Below, piece by piece: positions 45,548 to 56,151 of a DNA stretch of 64,000 nt (the stretch's first letter is position 1; the number at the start of each line of letters is the position of its first letter). The notes under the pieces were generated by a model. The model searched no databases, had not been told where the DNA came from, and was given only the letters and a program-made list of their open reading frames with translations. The stretch is from Rhodoferax sp. GW822-FHT02A01. GTDB taxonomy: Bacteria; Pseudomonadota; Gammaproteobacteria; Burkholderiales; Burkholderiaceae_C. The translations under genes were made by a program, and so were the position numbers. The stretch covers positions 4,092,001 to 4,156,000 of the forward strand of contig NZ_CP152376.1 of assembly GCF_038784515.1 (NCBI RefSeq), written 5' to 3'.

Positions 45548-46420
45548 TTATGCAAGACCCTTGGCGGCGGCCGCGCGTTCGGCGGCTTCCAGGGTATTGA
45601 CCAGCAGCATGGCAATGGTCATGGGGCCCACGCCGCCGGGCACTGGCGTGATGTAGCCTGCAACTTGGCTCACGCCAGCGTAGTCCACGTCGCCACAGAG
45701 CTTGCCTTCGTCATTGCGGTTCATGCCCACGTCCAGCACCACGGCACCGGGTTTGACCATGTCGGCGGTCAGCACATTGCGTTTGCCCACGGCAGCCACG
45801 ATGACGTCGGCCTGCAGGGTCATTTCCTTGAGGTTGGCAGTGGCGCTGTGGCAGATGGTGACGGTGGCGTTCTGCGCCAGCAGCATCATGGCCATGGGCT
45901 TGCCCACGATGTTGCTGCGGCCAATCACCACCGCATGTTTGCCGCGCAGCTTGTAGCCAATGCTCTCCAGCATCTTCATGCAGCCGTAGGGGGTGCAGGG
46001 CCAGAAGCCGGGCTGGCCCACCATGAGGGCACCCGCGCTGGAGACGTGGAAACCGTCCACGTCCTTGGCCGGGGAAATGGCTTCGATCACCTTGTGGGCA
46101 TCCATGTGTGCGGGCAAGGGCAACTGGACCAAGATGCCGTGGATGCTGTCGTCGTTGTTCAATGAGTCGATGCGGGCCAGCAACTCGGCTTCGGTCATGG
46201 TGTCGGGGTAGCGCTCCAGTACCGAGTGCAGACCGGCGTCGCCACAGGCCTTGACCTTGTTGCGCACATAGACCTGGGACGCGGGGTTTTCGCCCACCAG
46301 CACAACGGCCAAGCCGGGTGTCAGGCCGCGTTGGGTCAGCACGGCAGTACGGCGTGCCACATCGGCACGGGTGGATGCGGCCAGGGCGTTGCCGTCAATG
46401 ATGGTTGCGGTAGTGGTCAT
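45548..46420 (-). CDS. folD: Methylenetetrahydrofolate dehydrogenase/cyclohydrolase
   Basis: A bifunctional enzyme of one-carbon metabolism. Motifs are [10 protein letters not shown] with the catalytic Lys, DGFHVSSAG, the QLPLPAHMD segment, [14 protein letters not shown] and [15 protein letters not shown]. It has 290 residues. It is preceded on the same strand by a terminator for the two-component regulator gene, so it is likely a separate unit with prlC 53 bases downstream. Confidence 0.96.
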   Translation of the reverse strand: MTTTATIIDGNALAASTRADVARRTAVLTQRGLTPGLAVVLVGENPASQVYVRNKVKACGDAGLHSVLERYPDTMTEAELLARIDSLNNDDSIHGILVQLPLPAHMDAHKVIEAISPAKDVDGFHVSSAGALMVGQPGFWPCTPYGCMKMLESIGYKLRGKHAVVIGRSNIVGKPMAMMLLAQNATVTICHSATANLKEMTLQADVIVAAVGKRNVLTADMVKPGAVVLDVGMNRNDEGKLCGDVDYAGVSQVAGYITPVPGGVGPMTIAMLLVNTLEAAERAAAAKGLA

Positions 46421-46443
46421 GCGTGTCTCTGGAGTCGTTCTGG

Positions 46444-46477
46444 AATAAAAAAGCCCGCAGCTTTGCAGTTGCGGGCC
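46444..46477 (-). terminator. Terminator of the two-component system operon
   Basis: Read on the minus strand, GGCCCGCAA / TTGCGGGC-like arms (GCCCGCA / TGCGGGC) close on a short loop and are followed by six Ts and ATT. It lies between the FixJ-like gene and folD. Confidence 0.85.
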
Positions 46478-46501
46478 GGTTGGGCCGGTGGTCAGGTCAG
46501 T

Positions 46502-47128
46502 TCAAACTTTGGGAGCATTTTGTCCAAGGGCAATCTTGAGCAGGTCGGCAACTGTATTGGCGCTGAGCTTTTCCATGATGTTGGCGCGGTGCGCTTCTAC
46601 CGTCTTGATGCTGATGCCCAGGTCGTCGGCAATCTGCTTGTTGAGCCGTCCCGCCACAATGCGCTCCAGCACCTGTGACTCGCGCAGTGTCAGCTTGGAC
46701 AGCAGGGCATCGCGGTTGACGGCAAGCTGGTAGTCGGCAAACGAGTCCTTGGCGTGGTCCAGCATGCGCTCCACCAAGCTGACCAACTGGTCTTCCTTGA
46801 AAGGCTTTTGGATGAAGTCCATGGCGCCTTTTTTCATGGTGTCCACAGCCATGGGCACGTCGCCGTGGCCGGTGATGAACACGATGGGCAGAGGAGAGCG
46901 GCCTTCGATCAGGCGGTTTTGCAGCTCCAGTCCGGTCATGCCATCCATGCGGATGTCGGCAATCAGGCAGGCGACTTCGCGGGCGTCGTAGCGGCTGAGA
47001 AAGGACTCTGCGGAATCGAAGCACCGTACCCGGTAGCCCTTTCCTTCAAGTAACCATTGCAAGGAGTCTCTTACAGCCTCGTCGTCATCAACGACGTAGA
47101 CCGTACCTTTTTTTGGAATCAGGCTCAT
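46502..47128 (-). CDS. FixJ/DctR-type response regulator
   Basis: A 208-residue regulator. The receiver domain (about 8-122) has the acidic pocket VDDDEA, the phospho-acceptor Asp in LIADIRMDGMTG (about D57), FITGHGD and KPF. The C-terminal LuxR-type HTH (about 140-200) has LTLRESQVLERIVAG and IADDLGISIKTVEAHR. It pairs with the adjacent histidine kinase, 16 bases upstream on the same strand. The pair is divergent from the pyruvate dehydrogenase operon, which is a plausible target (inference). Confidence 0.92.
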   Translation of the reverse strand: MSLIPKKGTVYVVDDDEAVRDSLQWLLEGKGYRVRCFDSAESFLSRYDAREVACLIADIRMDGMTGLELQNRLIEGRSPLPIVFITGHGDVPMAVDTMKKGAMDFIQKPFKEDQLVSLVERMLDHAKDSFADYQLAVNRDALLSKLTLRESQVLERIVAGRLNKQIADDLGISIKTVEAHRANIMEKLSANTVADLLKIALGQNAPKV

Positions 47129-47144
47129 TCAAATGTCCAGACGT

Positions 47145-49679
47145 TTATGTGCTTAGGGTTGGTGCAACAGGCGTTTGGTAGCCAATATCTGCCACGGGTA
47201 TCCAGAAGGAGAAACGGCATCCTGCCACTTCGGTGCCATTGTAGATGTTCTCCGCACTCATTCTGCCCAAGTGCGATTCGACGATGGAGCGGCACAGCGA
47301 CAGGCCGATGCCCATGCCATCAGCCTTGGTGGAAAAGAATGCTTCATACAGTCGGGCCATGACCTCGGGTGCCAGTCCCTTGCCCGAGTCGCGCACGGAA
47401 AAATCGATGGCGGACTGCCCGTCCACCTTGGTCGGCACTACGCGCAATTCCACCAGACGCTGCGCCGTGGGGCGTTGCGCCATGTCGATGGACTCGGCGG
47501 CGTTGCGCAGCAGATTGACCAGCACCTGCTCTATCAGGATGGGGTCCACCAGCATTACAGGGAGCCGCGCGGCAACGTAGTGGTTGAGCCGCACGTTGCG
47601 CCGGCGCAGTTCGATCTCGGCCAGTTCGATGGCTTCGCTCACCATGACGCCTACGTCCGACGGCGTGCGGTTGGGCTCGCTACGCTTCACGAACGAGCGT
47701 ATGCGCTGGATGATCTGCCCGGCGCGCTGGGCCTGGCGCGCGGTCTTGTCCAGCGCGCCCAGCAGGTCTTCCTCGGTGATCTGGTGCTCCTTGATGCGCG
47801 AGATCATGCCGTTGCAGTAGTTGTTGATGGCAGTCAGCGGTTGGTTGAGTTCATGCGCCACGCTGGAGGCCATTTCACCCATGGTGATCAGCCGGCTGGA
47901 GTTCTGCGCGCGCTCGGCCTGCGTGGCGGCCTGCTGCTCGGCCAAGCGGCGGCTGGTGATGTCGGTGGCAATCACCATCTGCGCCAGGCGGCCATCAACC
48001 CAGCTCAGGTAGCGGGTGCGCACCTCCAGCCACTTGCCCAGGGCGCTGTCGTAGATTTCACCGCTCTCGGTTTCGGTGTCGGCAATAGTTTCGGTGGGCA
48101 GACCGGCCAGGGCGTCCACGCTGTCGTCGGAGTCGCTGCTGGTGGGGCTGCTGGGCACACCGGCTTCTGCCACCAACTGCAGATGGCCGTTGGCATGGGT
48201 GCCAAACCATTGGCGGTAGAGCTTGTTGGCAAACAGCAGTTCGTCACTACCCAGGGGGGCGACCGATATCGAGGCGTCCAGCGCTTCCAGCACGGTGGTG
48301 AAGCGCTGGTGCGATGCCGACAACTGTTCGCGCACCCGGTTGGGCTCGGTGATGTCGGTCATGGAGGTGACCCAGCCGGTCTGCGTGCCCATGGCGTCAA
48401 TCAGCGGCGCCACGTAGAGCCGTGCATCGAACATGGTGCCGTCGCGCCGCTTGACGCGCACCTGGAATCCGCCCGGCGTGAATTTGCCAGACAGTTCTTC
48501 TTCGAGCTTGGACGCCAGCAGTTCGCGGTCGGACTCGGGCCAGTAGGGGAAGGGTGCGGTGTGGCCCACCAGATCGGACTCCTGCCAACCTGTCATCTGA
48601 CAGAAGGCCGCATTGACATAGGTGATGCGGCCCTGCAGGTCCATGGCGCGCATGCCGGTGAGCATGGAGTTTTCCATGGCGCGGCGGAAGTTAGTCTCGG
48701 ACATCAAGGCCTGTTGCGCCTGCAGACGGCGGCGGGTGTGGCGCCAGTTGGCGATCAGCATCCACGCCGTCATCACACTGAGTGTGCCCACCAGCCAGAA
48801 GAAGCCACTGCCGATCACGCCCAGGGACGCTCGATAAGCCTGGCCACGCACCACCAAACCACTGCCCACGGGCGACACCGCCATGGAGAAGGCGTTGTTG
48901 CGGGTGCTCCAGGGCAACCAATTGCTGCCGGCCTTGCGCGCTGGAATCACGGTGCCGGCCAGAAGTCCACCGTTGGCGTCCAGCAGCGAGATGGCGTAGC
49001 GCGCAGTCACCTCATCCGGCACACCGTAACGATACAAGCCATCGACCGAAAGCTCCGCCAGCAGCACACCCGAGAAGCGGTTGCGCTCATTCAGGGGAAT
49101 GTAGATCTGCATCAGCGGTGCGAAATCGGCTGAGCGCAGACGTTGCAGAAACACGGGTTGGCCGTTTTGCTTGACCGAGTTGAAGGCCTGCTCGTTGTCC
49201 AAGCGCGTGGCCGGGTCGTTCAGATTGTGGGTTGGGGCTGGCGGGCGCACGGCGGTGCCGGTCCCCACGCGCACCCGGCGACGTTCGTCAATCCACGCCA
49301 GACCCTGGATTTCAGGATATTGGTTGAGCATGGAAATGGCGCGACTGCGAAAGTCCTCTACATCCAGCTCACGGTTGGAGACTTCGCGCGCCACCCGGGT
49401 GAGCTGCTCCTGACGTTCCAGCAGGCGCAGGCGCAGCCTCTGCTGCGTGTATTCCACATCGCGTTGCACAGCCTCCTGCTCGCGATCGAATTCTTCTGCG
49501 CGCAAATAGGCAAATGCCGTGACGATGGCGGCAAAGAATAACAACACAGCAACCAGGGGCGCGAGCATGGCCAGCCGGTCCTGCCGCTGCGGATGCTGGC
49601 GCGTCCACCAGTGTTTGGCCTGCTGCACGGCAGGCAAATCCAGGGCGCTGGGAATGGAAATGAGATCGGGCAAAGCCAT
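47145..49679 (-). CDS. PAS-domain sensor histidine kinase
   Basis: An 844-residue membrane kinase. Two membrane segments (about 37-58 and 289-311) enclose a periplasmic CHASE-like sensor region. Two PAS domains follow (about 325-450 and 455-585; GRITYVNAAFCQMTGW in the first). The HisKA box has the phospho-acceptor His near residue 609 in MASSVAHELNQPL. The ATPase domain shows NLLRNAAESID (N box), RDSGKGLAPE (G1) and GMGIGLSLCRSIV (G2). The FixL/DctB/TodS-like H box fits the FixJ-type partner. The ligand is unknown. It is transcribed away from aceE, 156 bases apart. Confidence 0.92.
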   Translation of the reverse strand: MALPDLISIPSALDLPAVQQAKHWWTRQHPQRQDRLAMLAPLVAVLLFFAAIVTAFAYLRAEEFDREQEAVQRDVEYTQQRLRLRLLERQEQLTRVAREVSNRELDVEDFRSRAISMLNQYPEIQGLAWIDERRRVRVGTGTAVRPPAPTHNLNDPATRLDNEQAFNSVKQNGQPVFLQRLRSADFAPLMQIYIPLNERNRFSGVLLAELSVDGLYRYGVPDEVTARYAISLLDANGGLLAGTVIPARKAGSNWLPWSTRNNAFSMAVSPVGSGLVVRGQAYRASLGVIGSGFFWLVGTLSVMTAWMLIANWRHTRRRLQAQQALMSETNFRRAMENSMLTGMRAMDLQGRITYVNAAFCQMTGWQESDLVGHTAPFPYWPESDRELLASKLEEELSGKFTPGGFQVRVKRRDGTMFDARLYVAPLIDAMGTQTGWVTSMTDITEPNRVREQLSASHQRFTTVLEALDASISVAPLGSDELLFANKLYRQWFGTHANGHLQLVAEAGVPSSPTSSDSDDSVDALAGLPTETIADTETESGEIYDSALGKWLEVRTRYLSWVDGRLAQMVIATDITSRRLAEQQAATQAERAQNSSRLITMGEMASSVAHELNQPLTAINNYCNGMISRIKEHQITEEDLLGALDKTARQAQRAGQIIQRIRSFVKRSEPNRTPSDVGVMVSEAIELAEIELRRRNVRLNHYVAARLPVMLVDPILIEQVLVNLLRNAAESIDMAQRPTAQRLVELRVVPTKVDGQSAIDFSVRDSGKGLAPEVMARLYEAFFSTKADGMGIGLSLCRSIVESHLGRMSAENIYNGTEVAGCRFSFWIPVADIGYQTPVAPTLST

Positions 49680-49718
49680 GCGTCAAGTGTAGGCGATGGC
49701 TGTAAGAATTGATCTTCC

Positions 49719-49759
49719 AAATTTCATAATGTGAATGTAATAAGCATAACTTGAAATTT
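49719..49759. promoter_or_regulatory. Inverted repeat in the aceE/two-component divergent promoter region
   Basis: Perfect 8-base arms AAATTTCA (49719-49726) and TGAAATTT (49752-49759) are separated by 25 bases, with an inner TTCA-N5-TGAA (49723-49735). The AT-rich stretch stands out from its GC-rich neighbours and is a candidate operator or dual promoter. Confidence 0.5.
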
Positions 49760-49835
49760 TAAAAAAGATGTGAGAAACTTCAGGCGTCGTACTAAATTAC
49801 GTCGGCGAACCCTCATAAGTAACCAGGAGACAAGA

Positions 49836-52535
49836 ATGTCAGCAGTTCCCCAAAGCCCGGCTAGCAGCGTTGACGCAGATAGCCAGGAGACCCGCGAATG
49901 GTTGGACGCCCTGTCCGCCGTGATTCAGCAAGAGGGCCCTGACCGCGCTCACTACCTGCTGGAGCAACTGTTGTCACACGCCCGGCAAAGCAGCCTGGAC
50001 ATGCCGTTCTCGGCCAATACGGCCTACGTGAACACCATTGACAAAGATCAAGAAGAAATTTGCCCCGGCAACATCGAGATTGAAGAGCGCCTGCGCGCCT
50101 ACATGCGCTGGAACGCCATGGCCATGGTGGTCAAGGCCAACCGCCACCACCCCATCGACGGTGGTGACCTGGGGGGCCACATTGGCTCCTTTGCTTCGCT
50201 GGCCCATATGTTTGGTGCAGGCTTCAACCACTTCTGGCATGCCGAGAGTGAAAACCACGGTGGCGACTGCCTCTACATCCAAGGCCACGTGTCACCCGGT
50301 GTGTATGCACGCGCCTATCTGGAAGGCCGTCTGACCGAAGAACAACTGCTGAATTTCCGTCAAGAAACCGGCGGCAAGGGGCTGTCGAGCTACCCGCACC
50401 CCAAGCTGATGCCCGAGTTCTGGCAGTTCCCCACGGTGTCCATGGGGCTGGGCCCACTGATGGCCATCTACCAGGCCCGCTTCCTCAAATACCTGCATGC
50501 CCGGGGCATTGCCAACACTGAAAACCGCAAGGTCTGGGTGTTCTGCGGCGACGGCGAAATGGATGAAGTGGAGTCCTTGGGCGCCATCGGCCTGGCTGCC
50601 CGTGAGAAGCTCGACAACCTGGTGTTTGTGATCAACTGCAACCTGCAACGCCTGGACGGCCCGGTGCGCGGCAACGGCAAGATCGTGCAAGAACTCGAAG
50701 GCGAGTTCCGCGGCTCCGGCTGGAACGTGATCAAGCTGCTGTGGGGCAGCGAGTGGGATCCGCTGCTGGCGCGCGACACCGACGGTGCCCTGCGCAAGAT
50801 CATGATGGACACGCTGGACGGCGACTACCAGGCCTTCAAGGCCAACGACGGCGCGTTCGTGCGCAAGAACTTCTTCGGCCGCGATCCCCGCACGCTGGAA
50901 ATGGTCTCCAAGATGAGCGACGACGCCATCTGGAACCTGCGCCGCGGCGGTCACGATCCCCAAAAGGTGTATGCCGCCTACGCAGCTGCGGTCAAGCACA
51001 AGGACCAACCGACCGTGCTGCTGATCAAGACCGTCAAGGGCTTTGGCATGGGCAAGGCCGGGGAAGGCAAGAACAATGTGCACCAGACCAAGAAGCTGAC
51101 GGACGAGGACATCAAGGCCTTCCGCGACCGCTTCAACATCCCGGTGCCCGACAGCCAGATTGCCGACATCCCGTTCTACAAGCCGGCCGACGACACCCCG
51201 GAAATGCAGTACCTACACGAGCGCCGCAAGGCCTTGGGCGGCTACCTGCCGCACCGCCGCGTGAAGGCCGACGAGAGCTTCACCGTGCCGTCACTCGAGA
51301 CGTTCAAGTCGGTGATGGAGCCCACGGCCGAAGGCCGCGAAATCTCCACCACGCAAGCGTATGTGCGTTTCCTCACGCAACTGTTGCGTGACCAGGCCCT
51401 GGGCCCGCGCGTGGTGCCCATTCTGGTGGACGAAGCCCGTACCTTCGGTATGGAAGGTCTGTTCCGCCAGGTCGGTATCTACAACCCCGCAGGTCAGCAG
51501 TACACCCCGGTCGACAAGGACCAGGTGATGTACTACCGCGAAGACAAGGCCGGCCAGATCCTGCAAGAAGGCATCAACGAAGCCGGCGGCATGGCCAGCT
51601 GGATTGCAGCAGCCACCAGCTACTCCACCAGCAACCGCATCATGGTGCCGTTCTACGTGTACTACTCCATGTTCGGCTTCCAGCGCATTGGCGATCTGGC
51701 CTGGGCTGCTGGCGACATGCAAGCGCGCGGCTTCCTGCTGGGCGGCACATCCGGACGCACCACGCTCAATGGCGAAGGTCTGCAGCACGAAGACGGCCAC
51801 AGCCACATCATGGCTGGCACCATCCCCAACTGCGTCAGCTACGACCCCACCTTCGCGCACGAAGTGGGTGTGATCCTGCACCATGGCTTGAAGCGCATGG
51901 TGGAAAAGCAGGACAACGTTTTCTACTACCTCACCCTGCTCAATGAAAACTACGCCATGCCCGGCCTCATCCCTGGCACGGAAGAGCAGATCATCAAGGG
52001 CATGTACCTGTGCAAGCCCGGCGCCAAGCTGACGCCGCGCGTGCAACTGCTGGGCTCCGGCACCATCCTGCGCGAGAGCATTGCTGCGCAAGAGCTGCTG
52101 GAGAAAGACTGGGGCGTGGCTGCCGACGTGTGGAGCTGCCCGAGCTTCAACGAACTGACCCGCGACGGTCAGGACGCCGAGCGCTGGAACCTGCTGCACC
52201 CGCTGGAAACCCCGCGCGTCTCCTTCGTGTCGCAACAGCTCGAAGCCAACAAGGGCCCGGTGGTTGCCTCCACCGATTACATGAAGGCCTATGCCGAGCA
52301 GATCCGCCCCTTCATCCCCAAGGGCCGCACCTACAAGGTCCTGGGTACCGACGGCTTTGGCCGCAGCGACTTCCGCAGCAAGCTGCGCGAGCACTTCGAG
52401 GTGAACCGCCATTACATCGTCGTGGCCGCACTCAAGGCCCTGAGCGAAGAAGGCACGGTGCCGGTTGCCAAGGTGGCTGAAGCCATCACCAAGTACGGCA
52501 TCAATGCCGACAAGATCAACCCCCTGTACGCCTAA
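49836..52535 (+). CDS. aceE: Pyruvate dehydrogenase E1 component, homodimeric type
   Basis: Decarboxylates pyruvate with thiamine diphosphate and acetylates the lipoyl groups of E2. In the 899-residue chain the ThDP/Mg motif is CGDGEMDEVESLG with VINCNLQRLDGP, and HPIDGGDLGGH and SFGMEGLF-like segments are typical of AceE. ATG 49836 after AGGAGACAAG gives the standard N-terminus; longer in-frame starts are not supported. It is the first gene of the aceE-aceF-lpdA operon, with 20 bases to aceF. Confidence 0.97.
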   Translation: MSAVPQSPASSVDADSQETREWLDALSAVIQQEGPDRAHYLLEQLLSHARQSSLDMPFSANTAYVNTIDKDQEEICPGNIEIEERLRAYMRWNAMAMVVKANRHHPIDGGDLGGHIGSFASLAHMFGAGFNHFWHAESENHGGDCLYIQGHVSPGVYARAYLEGRLTEEQLLNFRQETGGKGLSSYPHPKLMPEFWQFPTVSMGLGPLMAIYQARFLKYLHARGIANTENRKVWVFCGDGEMDEVESLGAIGLAAREKLDNLVFVINCNLQRLDGPVRGNGKIVQELEGEFRGSGWNVIKLLWGSEWDPLLARDTDGALRKIMMDTLDGDYQAFKANDGAFVRKNFFGRDPRTLEMVSKMSDDAIWNLRRGGHDPQKVYAAYAAAVKHKDQPTVLLIKTVKGFGMGKAGEGKNNVHQTKKLTDEDIKAFRDRFNIPVPDSQIADIPFYKPADDTPEMQYLHERRKALGGYLPHRRVKADESFTVPSLETFKSVMEPTAEGREISTTQAYVRFLTQLLRDQALGPRVVPILVDEARTFGMEGLFRQVGIYNPAGQQYTPVDKDQVMYYREDKAGQILQEGINEAGGMASWIAAATSYSTSNRIMVPFYVYYSMFGFQRIGDLAWAAGDMQARGFLLGGTSGRTTLNGEGLQHEDGHSHIMAGTIPNCVSYDPTFAHEVGVILHHGLKRMVEKQDNVFYYLTLLNENYAMPGLIPGTEEQIIKGMYLCKPGAKLTPRVQLLGSGTILRESIAAQELLEKDWGVAADVWSCPSFNELTRDGQDAERWNLLHPLETPRVSFVSQQLEANKGPVVASTDYMKAYAEQIRPFIPKGRTYKVLGTDGFGRSDFRSKLREHFEVNRHYIVVAALKALSEEGTVPVAKVAEAITKYGINADKINPLYA

Positions 52536-52555
52536 TAAGACCGGAGACAAACCAT

Positions 52556-54208
52556 ATGGCACTCGTAGAAGTAAAAGTCCCGGACATTGGCGACTTCGAT
52601 GAAGTCTCCGTCATCGAAGTGATGGTCAAGGTGGGCGACTCAGTCAAGGCTGAGCAAAGCCTGATCACCGTGGAGTCCGACAAGGCATCCATGGAAATCC
52701 CCTCCAGCCACGCTGGCGTGGTCAAGGAAATCAAGGTCGCCCTGGGTGGCAAGATCAAGGAAGGCACTGTGGTGCTGGTGTTGGAAGCGGCGGGCGAAGC
52801 ATCTGCTGCCGCGCCCGCGGCCAGTGCTCCGGCTCCCGCTGCTGCACCCGTAGCAGCGCCTGCGCCCGTTGCGGCGGCACCTGCGGCTGCTGCCGGTCCG
52901 GTGGAAGTGCGTGTTCCCGACATCGGTGACTTCAAGGATGTGGCAGTCATCGAACTGCTGGCCAAGGTGGGCGACACGGTCAAAATCGATCAAGGGCTGA
53001 TCACTGTGGAGTCCGACAAGGCCTCCATGGAAATCCCCTCCAGCGCCGCCGGCGTGGTCAAGGAACTCAAGGTCAAGCTGGGTGACAAGGTCAATGTGGG
53101 CGATCTGGTGGCCATACTGGAAGGCGTGGGTGCTCCCGCAGCCGCCGCTCCAGCAGCGGTTGCAGCGCCCGCACCTGCGGCCGCGGCGCCTGCCGCAGCA
53201 CCTGCACAAGCTGCAGCGGCTCCGGCGGCAGCAGCAGCGGTACCGGCCCATGTGCCGGGTGCCGCGCCCATCGGTCTGCCGCATGCGTCGCCCTCGGTAC
53301 GCAAGTTCGCTCGCGAGCTGGGTGTGCCGCTCAGTGAAGTCAAAGGCACCGGTCTCAAGGGCCGCATCACCGAATCCGACGTCCAGAGCTTTACCCGCTC
53401 GGTGATGAGCGGTGCGGTGCAGACCCTGGCTGCTGCGGCACAGAACAAGTCCAGTGGCGGTGGCGACGGCGCTGCGTTGGGCCTGATCCCTTGGCCCAAG
53501 GTGGACTTTGCCAAGTTCGGCCCGATCGAGCGCAAGGAGATGAGCCGCATCAAGAAGATCAGCGGCGCCAACCTGCTGCGCAACGCGATCATGATTCCGG
53601 CCGTCACCAACCACGACGACGCCGACATCACCGATCTGGAAGCCTTCCGCGTCTCCACCAACAAGGAGAATGAGAAGAGCGGCGTCAAAGTCACCATGCT
53701 GGCCTTCCTGATCAAGGCCTGTGTGGCCGCGCTCAAGAAGTACCCCGAGTTCAACAGCTCGCTGGACGGCGACGCGATCATCTACAAGAACTACTGGCAC
53801 ATCGGCTTTGCCGCCGACACGCCCAATGGCTTGATGGTCCCGGTCATCAAGGACGCCGACAAGAAGGGCATCTTCCAGATCAGCCAGGAAATGTCCGAGC
53901 TGGCCAAGAAGGCCCGCGACGGCAAGCTCAGCCCCGCTGAAATGTCCGGTGCCACTTTCACCATCTCGTCGCTGGGTGGTATTGGCGGGCGTTACTTCAC
54001 GCCCATCATCAATGCGCCGGAAGTGGCCATCCTGGGCGTGTGCCGCTCCACCACCGAGCCGGTGTGGGACGGCAAGGCCTTCCAGCCGCGCCTGATGCTG
54101 CCCCTGTCGCTGGCGTGGGACCACCGCGTGATTGACGGTGCTGCCGCCGCACGCTTCAACGTGTACTTGGCCCAGATCCTCGGCGACTTCCGCCGCGTAT
54201 TGCTCTAA
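52556..54208 (+). CDS. aceF: Dihydrolipoamide acetyltransferase E2 (two lipoyl domains)
   Basis: The core acyltransferase of the PDH complex, 550 residues. Two lipoyl domains (about 1-78 and 118-195) each carry the [12 protein letters not shown] lipoyl-lysine site, separated by Ala/Pro-rich flexible linkers. A peripheral subunit-binding domain ([19 protein letters not shown], about 240-275) and the catalytic domain ending in [16 protein letters not shown] (His-Asp-Gly) follow. lpdA starts 14 bases after the stop. Domain number matches many betaproteobacteria. Confidence 0.97.
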   Translation: MALVEVKVPDIGDFDEVSVIEVMVKVGDSVKAEQSLITVESDKASMEIPSSHAGVVKEIKVALGGKIKEGTVVLVLEAAGEASAAAPAASAPAPAAAPVAAPAPVAAAPAAAAGPVEVRVPDIGDFKDVAVIELLAKVGDTVKIDQGLITVESDKASMEIPSSAAGVVKELKVKLGDKVNVGDLVAILEGVGAPAAAAPAAVAAPAPAAAAPAAAPAQAAAAPAAAAAVPAHVPGAAPIGLPHASPSVRKFARELGVPLSEVKGTGLKGRITESDVQSFTRSVMSGAVQTLAAAAQNKSSGGGDGAALGLIPWPKVDFAKFGPIERKEMSRIKKISGANLLRNAIMIPAVTNHDDADITDLEAFRVSTNKENEKSGVKVTMLAFLIKACVAALKKYPEFNSSLDGDAIIYKNYWHIGFAADTPNGLMVPVIKDADKKGIFQISQEMSELAKKARDGKLSPAEMSGATFTISSLGGIGGRYFTPIINAPEVAILGVCRSTTEPVWDGKAFQPRLMLPLSLAWDHRVIDGAAAARFNVYLAQILGDFRRVLL

Positions 54209-54222
54209 GCGAAGGAATCGGA

Positions 54223-56055
54223 ATGGCAAACATAGACATCCAGGTTCCCGATATTGGTGACTTCGACGAAGTCACCGTGATTGAGCTGATGGTCAAGGTG
54301 GGCGATACCGTCAAGCCGGACCAGAGCCTGATCACTGTGGAGAGCGACAAGGCCTCCATGGAAATTCCCTCCAGCCACGGCGGCGTGGTCAAGGAACTCA
54401 AAGTCAAGCTCGGCGACAAGGTCAAGCAAGGCACGCTGGTACTGGTGTTGGAAGGCGAGGGTGCTGCTGCTGCCCCGGCTCCTGCCGCTGCGCCCGCTGC
54501 AGCGCCTGCTGCTGCTTCCGCACCGGCAGCCCCCGCGGCTCCCGCGCCCACGGCTTCCAGTTTCGGCGGCAGCGCCGATCTGGAGTGCGACGTGCTGGTT
54601 CTGGGCGGCGGCCCCGGCGGCTACAGCGCGGCATTCCGTGCTGCTGACCTGGGCCTCAAGGTCGTCATCGTGGAGCGCTACGCCACACTGGGTGGCGTGT
54701 GCCTGAACGTGGGGTGCATCCCGTCCAAGGCGCTGTTGCACGTGGCGGCTGTCATGGACGAAGTCAGCCACATGTCCGACCTGGGCGTGGATTTCGGCAA
54801 ACCCGTGGTCAACATCGAAAAGCTGCGCGGTCACAAGGAAAAAGTCATTGGCAAGCTCACCGGCGGTCTGGCTGCCATGGCCAAGATGCGCAAGGTCACC
54901 ACCGTACGCGGCTACGGCGCATTCGTGGGTGCCAACCACCTGGAAGTGGAAGAGACCACGGGCGACGGCCAAGAGAAGACCGGAACCAAGAAAGTGGTGG
55001 CGTTCAAAAAGGCCATCATTGCCGCAGGCTCGCAAGCCGTGCGTCTGCCCTTCATGCCCAACGACCCGCGCGTGGTCGACTCCACCGGCGCACTTGCGCT
55101 TAAGGATGTGCCCAAGCGCATGCTGATCCTGGGCGGCGGCATCATCGGCCTGGAAATGGGTACGGTGTACAGCACGCTGGGCGCACGCCTGGACGTGGTG
55201 GAAATGCTCGACGGCCTGATGCAAGGCGCCGACCGCGACCTGGTCAAGATCTGGCAGAAGATGAACGCCAAGCGCTTCGACAACATCATGCTCAAGACCA
55301 AGACCGTGTCCGCACGGGCCTTGCCCGAAGGCATTGAAGTTACTTTTGCGTCGGCGGAAGAGGGCGGCACTGCTCCGGCACCGCAGGTGTACGACCTGGT
55401 GCTGCAGGCCGTGGGCCGCACGCCCAACGGCAAGAAGATTGCCGCCGACAAGGCCGGTGTAGCGGTGACGGACCGTGGCTTCATCAACGTCGACATCCAG
55501 ATGCGCACCAACGTGCCGCACATCTTCGCCATCGGCGACATCGTCGGCCAGCCCATGCTGGCGCACAAGGCGGTGCATGAGGCACACGTGGCAGCAGAAG
55601 TCATCGCCGGTGAACTGCAGGGCAACAAGGAGTTGGCATCCGCCGCCTTCAACGCCCGCGTGATCCCCAGCGTGGCCTACACCGACCCCGAAGTGGCTTG
55701 GGTGGGTCTCACCGAAGACCTGGCCAAGGCACAAGGCATCAAGGTCAAGAAGGGCCTGTTCCCCTGGACCGCATCGGGCCGCGCCATTGCCAATGGCCGC
55801 GACGAAGGCGTCACCAAGCTGCTGTTTGATGACTCCCCCGAAGCCCACGGCCACGGCAAGATCCTGGGCGGCGGCATGGTCGGCACCCACGCGGGCGACA
55901 TGATCGGCGAAATCGCCCTGGCCATCGAGATGGGCGCAGACGCCGTGGACATCGGCAAGACCATCCACCCGCACCCCACGCTGGGCGAGAGCATTGGCAT
56001 GGCGGCGGAGATTGCACACGGCAGTTGCACGGATGTGCCGCCACAGCGCAAGTAG
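54223..56055 (+). CDS. lpdA: Dihydrolipoamide dehydrogenase E3 with N-terminal lipoyl domain
   Basis: Reoxidises dihydrolipoyl groups with FAD and NAD. Unlike the standard enzyme of about 475 residues, this one has 610: an extra lipoyl domain (about 1-78, [12 protein letters not shown]) and an Ala/Pro linker (about 82-112) precede the flavoprotein. The redox disulfide is [16 protein letters not shown], the NAD motif is [12 protein letters not shown], and the catalytic His is in [13 protein letters not shown]. Lipoyl-E3 fusions are known in Neisseria and Burkholderiales PDH operons. A strong terminator follows. Confidence 0.97.
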   Translation: MANIDIQVPDIGDFDEVTVIELMVKVGDTVKPDQSLITVESDKASMEIPSSHGGVVKELKVKLGDKVKQGTLVLVLEGEGAAAAPAPAAAPAAAPAAASAPAAPAAPAPTASSFGGSADLECDVLVLGGGPGGYSAAFRAADLGLKVVIVERYATLGGVCLNVGCIPSKALLHVAAVMDEVSHMSDLGVDFGKPVVNIEKLRGHKEKVIGKLTGGLAAMAKMRKVTTVRGYGAFVGANHLEVEETTGDGQEKTGTKKVVAFKKAIIAAGSQAVRLPFMPNDPRVVDSTGALALKDVPKRMLILGGGIIGLEMGTVYSTLGARLDVVEMLDGLMQGADRDLVKIWQKMNAKRFDNIMLKTKTVSARALPEGIEVTFASAEEGGTAPAPQVYDLVLQAVGRTPNGKKIAADKAGVAVTDRGFINVDIQMRTNVPHIFAIGDIVGQPMLAHKAVHEAHVAAEVIAGELQGNKELASAAFNARVIPSVAYTDPEVAWVGLTEDLAKAQGIKVKKGLFPWTASGRAIANGRDEGVTKLLFDDSPEAHGHGKILGGGMVGTHAGDMIGEIALAIEMGADAVDIGKTIHPHPTLGESIGMAAEIAHGSCTDVPPQRK

Positions 56056-56088
56056 GCCAAAGCCTGAAGCTACAAACCCAGTAGTCAG

Positions 56089-56123
56089 CCGCGCAGGACC
56101 CGAAAGGGCTGCGCGGTTTTTTA
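56089..56123 (+). terminator. Terminator of the PDH operon
   Basis: A perfect 8-base stem (CCGCGCAG / CTGCGCGG) with a 12-base loop is followed by six Ts. Confidence 0.93.
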
Positions 56124-56151
56124 TTGCAACGCCAGTAGCGCCGCTGCAGGT

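Noticed and set aside
47175..49133. A 652-codon open frame antisense to the histidine kinase gene
   Set aside because: It mirrors the codon structure of a well-supported kinase in GC-rich DNA, has His/Gly/Ala-rich low-complexity content and no domain.
52800..53250. Ala/Pro-rich repeats in aceF as a DNA repeat element
   Set aside because: They are the expected flexible linkers of E2; the repetition follows from protein composition.
54205..56019. A 604-codon open frame antisense to lpdA
   Set aside because: It is a shadow of the strong lpdA coding frame; the composition is His/Ala/Gly-rich without family features.
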